A DNA stretch of 64,000 nucleotides from Desulfospira sp963664655 (GTDB taxonomy: Bacteria > Desulfobacterota > Desulfobacteria > Desulfobacterales > Desulfobacteraceae), in assembly GCA_963664655.2 (NCBI GenBank), contig CAXXHM010000001.1, forward strand, positions 1,116,001-1,180,000. The letters run 5' to 3'. The translations under genes were made by a program, and so were the position numbers. The stretch's first letter is position 1. The number at the start of each line of letters is the position of its first letter. The notes under the pieces were generated by a model. The model did no database searches. It saw nothing but the letters and a program-made list of their open reading frames with translations, and was not told the origin of the DNA. Below are positions 58,735 through 64,000 of this stretch, one piece after another.

Positions 58735-60762
58735 ATGAACCGCATAAAACAACTCATTCTTTTAACCATTATCGCGGCAGCAGGATTTGCTGCCATTCCG
58801 TTAACAGCAACCGCAGCCGGCCTGCTCAAGCCATTAAGCAGCAGCCAATCCACCATAGAATTACAATCCCACAAGGTCGATGTCACCATTAACAACGGCT
58901 TTGCCAGAACCCGGGTGGACCAGGTCTTTTTCAACACGGGGGACACAGACCTTGAGGCCATTTACTCTTTTCCCCTGCCCAAAGATGCGGCCCTGTCAGA
59001 GCTGAACCTCTGGATCAATGACAGGGAAGTCATTGGCGAGGTCCTTGAGAAAGAGCAGGCCAAACAAGCCTATGACAGCCAGAAAGCCAAAGGGAATCAC
59101 ACCGCCATGGCCCGGCAGGACGGCTATAAAGCCTTTGATATAAAGGTTTTCCCGGTGAAAGCCAATGCCGGCACCCGGGTCTGCCTGGTCTATTACCAGC
59201 CCCTGGAGATTGACCTTAACGTGGGCCGGTACGTTTACCCCCTGGAAGAGGGAAATGTGGATGATGAGCGTATCTCATTTTGGGAAACCGATTCCAGGGT
59301 GAGTCAGGATTTTTCCTTTCATGCGGTTTTAAAAACCGCCTTCCCGGTCAGGGACATCCGCCTGCCGGGCTTCCAGAATCAGGCCGTGATCACCGGGGCG
59401 GCCAAAGACGGGGATACGGAGCAAGGCGGCCAGGATGCCCACGATATTCTCCTGTCTTTCCCTGAAGGCGGAAACCTGGACAAGGACATTGTAATTTATT
59501 ACCGCCTGGACGACACGGTTCCGGCCCGTGTGGAACTGGTCCCCTTCAGGCAGGCCAGCGACAAAGACGGAAAGTTCATGCTGGTCATCACCCCCGGGGC
59601 AGATCTTTCCCCCATTACCACGGGTGCAGACTGGACCTTTGTCCTGGATGTGTCCGGCAGCATGGGCGGCCCTAAAATCGCCACCCTGATGGCCGGGGTT
59701 CGAAAATCCATTAAAAAAATGACCCCGGACCACCGGTTCAGGATCATCACCTTCAGTGACAACGCAAGGCAGGTTACCTCAGGGTTCATCCCGGCCACCC
59801 CGGAAAATGTGGAAAAGGCCGCCCTTATCCTGGACAACCTTAAGGCCGGCGGCGGGACCAACCTTTATGACGGGTGTGAAATGGCCTATGAAGGCCTTGA
59901 TGCCGACCGGATCAACGGGATCATTCTGGTCACCGACGGCGTGGCCAATGTGGGGCCGTCTACCCATGCAACACTTTTGGACCTTCACAGAAGATATGAC
60001 TGCCGGCTGTTTACCTTTGTCATCGGCAACAGCGCCAACCAGCCCCTGCTCGAAGACCTGGCCGTGGAATCCGGGGGCTTTTCCATGAACGTTTCCTCCC
60101 ATGACGATCTCATTGGCCGGATCCTCCAGGCCAGGACCAAAATGACCCACCAATGCCTTTACGATACAAGGGTAAGCTTTAAAGGGGAAAAGGTCACGCA
60201 GCTGAGCCCTGCCCTGCCCGGCAACCTGTATATGGGACAGCAGCTGGTCATGTTCGGCACCTATAATTCCCCGGGACAGGTCACCGTCGAACTTGAAGGC
60301 AAGATCAACGGGCAGGACGTATCCTGGCAGACCCGGGCCGATCTTCCTGAAACGGACACAGACAACCCTGAAATTGAACGGCTCTGGGCCATGTCCGCCA
60401 TTAAGGATCTCATGAAGGTTATCAGGGAATCCCACGAAGACAGGGAACTTAAACAAGCGGTGGTGGAGCTTGGCACCGGGTATTCCCTTGTCACCGATTA
60501 TACGGCCATGGTGGTCATGTCTGAACAGGAAATGGAAAACGCCGGCATTCAGCGAAACAATGCCCGGCGGGTGGAAAAAGAACGCAAGGCCCAGACCGCC
60601 AAAGCCAACCGCCCGGCTCAAAATTACCGGGTAACCGGCGACAGGTCCCAAAGCCCCATGTTCGGCGGCAAATCTTCTCCGGGTATCGGCACCGGGGCCA
60701 TTGGCCCATTCTTTGCGGGCCTTGCCTGGCTGCTGGGCAGAATCCGGTCCCGCAGGTCCTGA
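58735..60762 (+). CDS. VIT/von Willebrand A domain protein with C-terminal sorting tail
   Basis: 675 residues. Signal peptide (LILLTIIAAAGFAAIPLTATA), VIT domain about 30-165 (VDVTINNGFARTRVDQVFFN, AIYSFPLPKDAALSEL), vWA domain about 300-470 with the metal-binding DVSGSMGGPK, then a beta-rich part and the VELGTGYSLVTDYTAMVV motif. It matches the group called marine proteobacterial sortase target protein. The end has GGKSSPGIGTGAIGP, a hydrophobic stretch FFAGLAWLLG and RIRSRRS, similar to GlyGly-CTERM tails cut by rhombosortase; the next gene is such a protease. Role probably at the cell surface. Confidence 0.88.
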   Translation: MNRIKQLILLTIIAAAGFAAIPLTATAAGLLKPLSSSQSTIELQSHKVDVTINNGFARTRVDQVFFNTGDTDLEAIYSFPLPKDAALSELNLWINDREVIGEVLEKEQAKQAYDSQKAKGNHTAMARQDGYKAFDIKVFPVKANAGTRVCLVYYQPLEIDLNVGRYVYPLEEGNVDDERISFWETDSRVSQDFSFHAVLKTAFPVRDIRLPGFQNQAVITGAAKDGDTEQGGQDAHDILLSFPEGGNLDKDIVIYYRLDDTVPARVELVPFRQASDKDGKFMLVITPGADLSPITTGADWTFVLDVSGSMGGPKIATLMAGVRKSIKKMTPDHRFRIITFSDNARQVTSGFIPATPENVEKAALILDNLKAGGGTNLYDGCEMAYEGLDADRINGIILVTDGVANVGPSTHATLLDLHRRYDCRLFTFVIGNSANQPLLEDLAVESGGFSMNVSSHDDLIGRILQARTKMTHQCLYDTRVSFKGEKVTQLSPALPGNLYMGQQLVMFGTYNSPGQVTVELEGKINGQDVSWQTRADLPETDTDNPEIERLWAMSAIKDLMKVIRESHEDRELKQAVVELGTGYSLVTDYTAMVVMSEQEMENAGIQRNNARRVEKERKAQTAKANRPAQNYRVTGDRSQSPMFGGKSSPGIGTGAIGPFFAGLAWLLGRIRSRRS

Positions 60763-60821
60763 TATTTTTTGCAGGGGCTCCGAAGGGGGCCCCGCCAAAT
60801 CATTTTTAAGGGTATCTTTCC

Positions 60822-61445
60822 ATGAAACAGAATCACAAAACAGAACTGGCCGTCATCTCAGGGTTGCTTTTAATGGTAAATATTCACCTGGTAACGGGCA
60901 GCCCGGACAATCCGTTCATATACCGGCCCGGCGAATCAGGCCTTGGGGGATTGGCCGCCCTCATCCTCCACCCCCTGGTCCATGTCAGCCTTTACCATTT
61001 TGCCCTGGATGCGGGCGCGTTTCTTTTTCTCTGGTCAAAGCTTCAGGCCTCATTTCTCGTGCGAACCGCCTGCCTTCTGATCAGTGGCGTTTCAAGCTTT
61101 CTTTGCGTAACTGTACTGGCACCGGAGGCCGCGACATCCGGCTTTTGCGGACTGTCCGGCATTGCCCACGGGATCATGGCGGTGTTCTGCCTTGAAATGA
61201 CCATGGACCGGCGATTAAGGCTGGCGGGGATTCTCGGCCTGGGCCTGGTGGGAGCCAAATCCGCCTTTGAAGTGGTTTATGGGCATGGCCTTTTTGGCCT
61301 CATGCATATGGGCTACTGCGGCACCCCGGTTCCGGCCAGTCATCTGGGCGGTTTTTTAGGCGGCATCCTGGGATTTGCCCTGGTCCAAACCATGACCCGG
61401 GCAAATCAAACGGTTTTAAAATCTTTGCATTTGGGAAAGGGTTAA
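60822..61445 (+). CDS. Rhombosortase-like rhomboid protease
   Basis: 207 residues, six membrane spans. Rhomboid marks: HPLVHVSLYHFALDAGAF, catalytic Ser in GFCGLSGIAHG, and the partner His in ASHLGGFLGG. Short size and the context with a tail-bearing target are as for rhombosortases, which cut GlyGly-CTERM proteins. It lies 59 bases after the VIT/vWA gene and just before the transporter fusion. Confidence 0.85.
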   Translation: MKQNHKTELAVISGLLLMVNIHLVTGSPDNPFIYRPGESGLGGLAALILHPLVHVSLYHFALDAGAFLFLWSKLQASFLVRTACLLISGVSSFLCVTVLAPEAATSGFCGLSGIAHGIMAVFCLEMTMDRRLRLAGILGLGLVGAKSAFEVVYGHGLFGLMHMGYCGTPVPASHLGGFLGGILGFALVQTMTRANQTVLKSLHLGKG

Positions 61446-61448
61446 ATT

Positions 61449-63398
61449 ATGATCAACAGTCAAGCCTATCTCTCTACTAAAGGAAACCCTATGGAAAAAT
61501 CAGCGAAACAGGATACACCGGCAGAAAACAAAGGCCAGTTCAGCCTGATGGGCACCCAAAAATTCGCCCCCTTTTTCTGGACCCAGTTTGCCGGGGCCTT
61601 TAACGACAACGTCTATAAAAACATATTGATCCTGATGATCGCCTTCCAGGCGGCCGCATCCTTACCAGTGAATTCTGATGTGCTGATCAATATGGCCGCA
61701 GGATTGTTTATTCTGCCTTTTTTTCTGTTTTCCGCCTTTGCCGGCCAGTTGGCCGACAAATTTGAAAAATCAAAACTGATCCGGATTATCAAACTGGTTG
61801 AAATCCTTATCATGGGGGTGGCGGCGGTGGCCCTTTTCTACGAGCAGGTGATTTTTCTGCTGCTGCTGCTTTTTCTGATGGGAACCCAGTCCGCATTTTT
61901 CGGACCGGTGAAATACAGCATTATCCCACAGCACCTGGATGAGTCCGAGATTGTCGGCGGCAATGCCCTGGTGGAGATGGGGACCTTTGTTTCCATCCTC
62001 CTTGGAACGGTTACCGGCGGCATCCTGGTAAATCAGGGACGGCTTTTAAGCGGGGCCACCCTGATCGTCGTGGCAGCGGCCGGTTGGTTTGCCAGCCGGA
62101 TGATTCCCAAAGCGGCCCCGGCAAGCCCAAATTTGAAAATCAGCTGGAACCTGTTTAAAGAATCCAAAAACATCATCTCCCATACCCGCAAGGACCGGGT
62201 GGTCTTCCTGTCCATCATGGGCATCTCCTGGTTCTGGTTCCTGGGGGCCTGTTACCTGACCCAGATCCCCAATTACACCAAAACCGTCCTGTTCAGCTCC
62301 GAACAGGTGGCCACGCTCTTGCTGACCATGTTTTCCATCGGTATTGGCGCCGGCTCCCTCCTGTGCGAGCGGCTTTCCGGCAAAAAGGTGGAGTACGGCC
62401 TGGTTCCCATCGGGTCCCTGGGCTTAAGCATTTTCGGAATTGACCTGGCCTTTGCATTCAAGGGGACTGATCCGGGAACCCTGATGGGGGTCATCCCGTT
62501 TCTTCACTCACCGGGCAGCATCCGTGTCCTTGCCGATATTGTTCTCATCGGCATTTTCGGCGGGCTTTATATTGTCCCGTTAACGGCCATTGTCCAGACC
62601 CGCAGCGAGGAGGCATTTCGCTCCAGAATTATTGCGGCGGGCAACATTATCAATGCCCTGTTCATGGTTTTAGCGGCAGTGGCCGGGGCGGTTCTGCTTG
62701 GGATCTCCGGCCTGACCATCCCATGGTTTTTCATCACCATTACCGTGATGAATATCTGTGTGGCCGTGTTTATCTACACCCTGGTCCCCGAATTCACCAT
62801 GCGGTGCATGGTCTGGATATTGACCCATGTGGTTTACCGGATCAGGCACGAAAATTTAAGCCGCATCCCCCTGGAAGGGCCTGCCGTGATTGTGTGCAAC
62901 CACGTGAGCTATGTGGACGCCCTGATTATCGCCAGCCTTTGCCGAAGGCCGGCCAGGTTTGTCATGGACAAGGCCATCTTCGGCATCCCGGTCTTAAATT
63001 TCATTTTCAAAACCGCCAAGGCCATCCCCATTACCTCAAAGGCCAAAGATCCGGACCTGTATAACGCGGCCTTCCAGACCATATCTTCAGAACTTGACCA
63101 GGGAAACATTGTCTGCATTTTCCCCGAAGGCCGGCTGACCCGGGACGGTGACATAGGAGAATTTAAAAGCGGCATCGATAAAATACTTTCCAGAAACCCG
63201 GTGCCGGTGGTCCCGTCCGCACTCCGGGGGCTTTGGGGCAGTTTTTTCAGCCACAAGGGAAAGTCTGCCTTTTCAAAACCGCCCAAACGGTTTTTTTCCA
63301 AAATCGAATACAAGGTGGGCCACCCCATCCCGGCGGAACAGGCCAGTGCGCAACACCTTTACCAGGTGGTCTCAGACCTCAGGGGAGACCTGCGATAA
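61449..63398 (+). CDS. LplT-PlsC fusion: lysophospholipid flippase and acyltransferase
   Basis: 649 residues in two parts. About 30-430 is a 12-span MFS transporter of the LplT type (FFWTQFAGAFNDNVYKNILI, ADKFEKSKLIR). About 440-640 is a PlsC/LPLAT acyltransferase with NHVSYVDA (HX4D) and FPEGRLTRDG. Together they import lysophospholipid and re-acylate it, as LplT-Aas in E. coli but here fused and lacking the acyl-ACP synthetase part of longer fusions. ATG 61491 with AAAGGA before it is a possible alternative start, 14 residues in. Confidence 0.9.
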   Translation: MINSQAYLSTKGNPMEKSAKQDTPAENKGQFSLMGTQKFAPFFWTQFAGAFNDNVYKNILILMIAFQAAASLPVNSDVLINMAAGLFILPFFLFSAFAGQLADKFEKSKLIRIIKLVEILIMGVAAVALFYEQVIFLLLLLFLMGTQSAFFGPVKYSIIPQHLDESEIVGGNALVEMGTFVSILLGTVTGGILVNQGRLLSGATLIVVAAAGWFASRMIPKAAPASPNLKISWNLFKESKNIISHTRKDRVVFLSIMGISWFWFLGACYLTQIPNYTKTVLFSSEQVATLLLTMFSIGIGAGSLLCERLSGKKVEYGLVPIGSLGLSIFGIDLAFAFKGTDPGTLMGVIPFLHSPGSIRVLADIVLIGIFGGLYIVPLTAIVQTRSEEAFRSRIIAAGNIINALFMVLAAVAGAVLLGISGLTIPWFFITITVMNICVAVFIYTLVPEFTMRCMVWILTHVVYRIRHENLSRIPLEGPAVIVCNHVSYVDALIIASLCRRPARFVMDKAIFGIPVLNFIFKTAKAIPITSKAKDPDLYNAAFQTISSELDQGNIVCIFPEGRLTRDGDIGEFKSGIDKILSRNPVPVVPSALRGLWGSFFSHKGKSAFSKPPKRFFSKIEYKVGHPIPAEQASAQHLYQVVSDLRGDLR

Positions 63399-63434
63399 CT
63401 AGTGCCTGAACAAAAACCGGTTATATCTTCATTA

Positions 63435-63469
63435 AAAGCCATCTCAAAATGATATTTTGAGATGGCTTT
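63435..63469. terminator. Bidirectional intrinsic terminator
   Basis: A 16-bp perfect stem AAAGCCATCTCAAAAT / ATTTTGAGATGGCTTT with a 3-base loop between two convergent genes. The flanking A and T tracts are short. Confidence 0.8.
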
Positions 63470-63473
63470 CAGA

Positions 63474-64000
63474 TTATGAGGCCTCCGCACCAAGAAGAAA
63501 CGGCAGGCTGTAAAGGGGAAGGAACCTTACTTTTTGCTCAGGCAGCTCCTGGTATTCTCCGCTGTAAAAAACCCATCCTTCAGGGCAGTCCGGATACTTT
63601 TCCAGCATCAGGTGAAGGCTTCGCAAACTACCGCCCTTACCTGATTTAACCTCTATGGGATAGACAGCCCCCCCGCAGGAAACCAAAAAATCCACTTCAG
63701 CATTGCTGCTTCTGGCATCCCTGGCCCAATAATACAGGGGGCCGCCCTGCCAGGCCAGCAACTCCTGCGCAATAAACTGCTCTGCCAGTTTTCCCCGGTA
63801 TATGGCCAGAAGGTTTTCCTGTTTGAACTCAGCCTCGACAGGAACCTGGCACAATCGCTGGAGAAGCCCGATATCCAACATGGCCGCCTTAAACTTTTTC
63901 GGGTTTGCGGCGGCCCCAAGGGGAATCCCCGGGGGATTACAGGATGAAATCTTATGAACCACCCTGGCTTTGGATAGAAGATCAAAGGCTTTTCTATTGG
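63474..64000 (-). CDS. DUF4143/AAA ATPase family protein, C-terminal part (5' end outside window)
   Basis: About 175 residues visible; the frame is open to the window edge, so the gene starts beyond 64000. The end of an ATP-binding protein of the AAA_14/DUF4143 family: KAFDLLSKARVVHKI, KAAMLDIGLLQRL, GKLAEQFIAQELLAW, YYWARDARSSNAEVDFLV and YPIEVKSGKGGSLRSL; the last two are nuclease-like (PD-(D/E)XK fold: E-VDF, IEVKSG). These proteins are common and poorly known. Converges on the LplT-PlsC gene. Confidence 0.92.
   Translation of the reverse strand, partial: NRKAFDLLSKARVVHKISSCNPPGIPLGAAANPKKFKAAMLDIGLLQRLCQVPVEAEFKQENLLAIYRGKLAEQFIAQELLAWQGGPLYYWARDARSSNAEVDFLVSCGGAVYPIEVKSGKGGSLRSLHLMLEKYPDCPEGWVFYSGEYQELPEQKVRFLPLYSLPFLLGAEAS

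Noticed and set aside
1..64000. CRISPR array, prophage or integron
   Set aside because: Tandem repeats are 7-, 24-, 44- or 90-bp units without spacers; no cas, phage structural or integrase genes are seen.

Overview
The window is a stretch of chromosome from a Gram-negative anaerobe, most likely a sulfate-reducing member of the Desulfobacterota (Desulfobacteraceae-like). The grounds are a periplasmic two-subunit [FeFe] hydrogenase with a Tat-exported small subunit, a PEP-CTERM protein, a CooT/DUF3842 nickel module, anaerobic cobamide genes with a CbiR-like remodelling enzyme, two TonB receptors, BamD, and many sigma-54 signals. This assignment is inference; no rRNA lies in the window. GC is moderate, with AT-rich intergenic regions full of dispersed repeats.

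Layout. 1-6.6 kb: end of aspS, minCDE on the minus strand, a soluble hybrid histidine kinase, then aroF-aroB preceded by a leader peptide unusually rich in Phe, Tyr and Trp codons and by an attenuator. 6.6-9.1 kb: a large secreted repeat protein. 9.3-17.0 kb: anti-sigma / periplasmic sensor / ECF sigma followed by an outer-membrane factor, a membrane-fusion protein and an RND pump, the gene order of cnrYXH-CBA. 17.1-25.8 kb (minus): a TonB receptor, a methyltransferase and a complete NikA/Dpp-type ABC importer behind a strong promoter and a riboswitch-like leader. 25.8-26.2 kb: a broken paralogue of the RND pump. 26.4-28.7 kb: YheU, a UbiB-like kinase, and a TetR regulator with a palindromic operator candidate.

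29.2-30.1 kb: a PEP-CTERM protein behind a sigma-54 promoter. 30.4-35.7 kb (minus): hydAB, a TonB receptor, a hydrogenase-protease-like protein, DUF3842 and CooT, which looks like a nickel/hydrogenase neighbourhood. 38.0-40.2 kb: trxA-trxB-bamD and rpmB. 40.7-51.9 kb (minus): PIN-PhoH, Rsh, proS, ispG and late cobamide genes (cbiR-like, cbiB, cobD, cobS) with a radical SAM gene. 52.5-55.2 kb: a complete 2.76-kb insertion sequence with inverted ends, an 8-bp target duplication and a -1 frameshift site joining two reading frames. 55.5-63.4 kb: an HDOD protein, a sigma-54 activator facing a VIT/vWA protein with a candidate sigma-54 promoter between them, a rhombosortase-like protease, and an LplT-PlsC fusion. 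The window ends in a partial DUF4143 ATPase.

Three repeat families punctuate the intergenic spaces: a ~145-bp palindromic element that repeatedly abuts stop codons (five copies), a degenerate 7-bp tandem repeat (TTAGCNN / GCTAANN, at least five loci, once supplying the end of a reading frame and once overlapping a possible start codon), and AATTGGGGTCA-type repeats. The strongest novelty candidates are the aromatic attenuator before aroF, the unassigned switch-like leader of the TonB/ABC operon, the large frameshifting IS, the sigma-54/VIT-vWA/rhombosortase locus, and the stop-codon-abutting palindromes.
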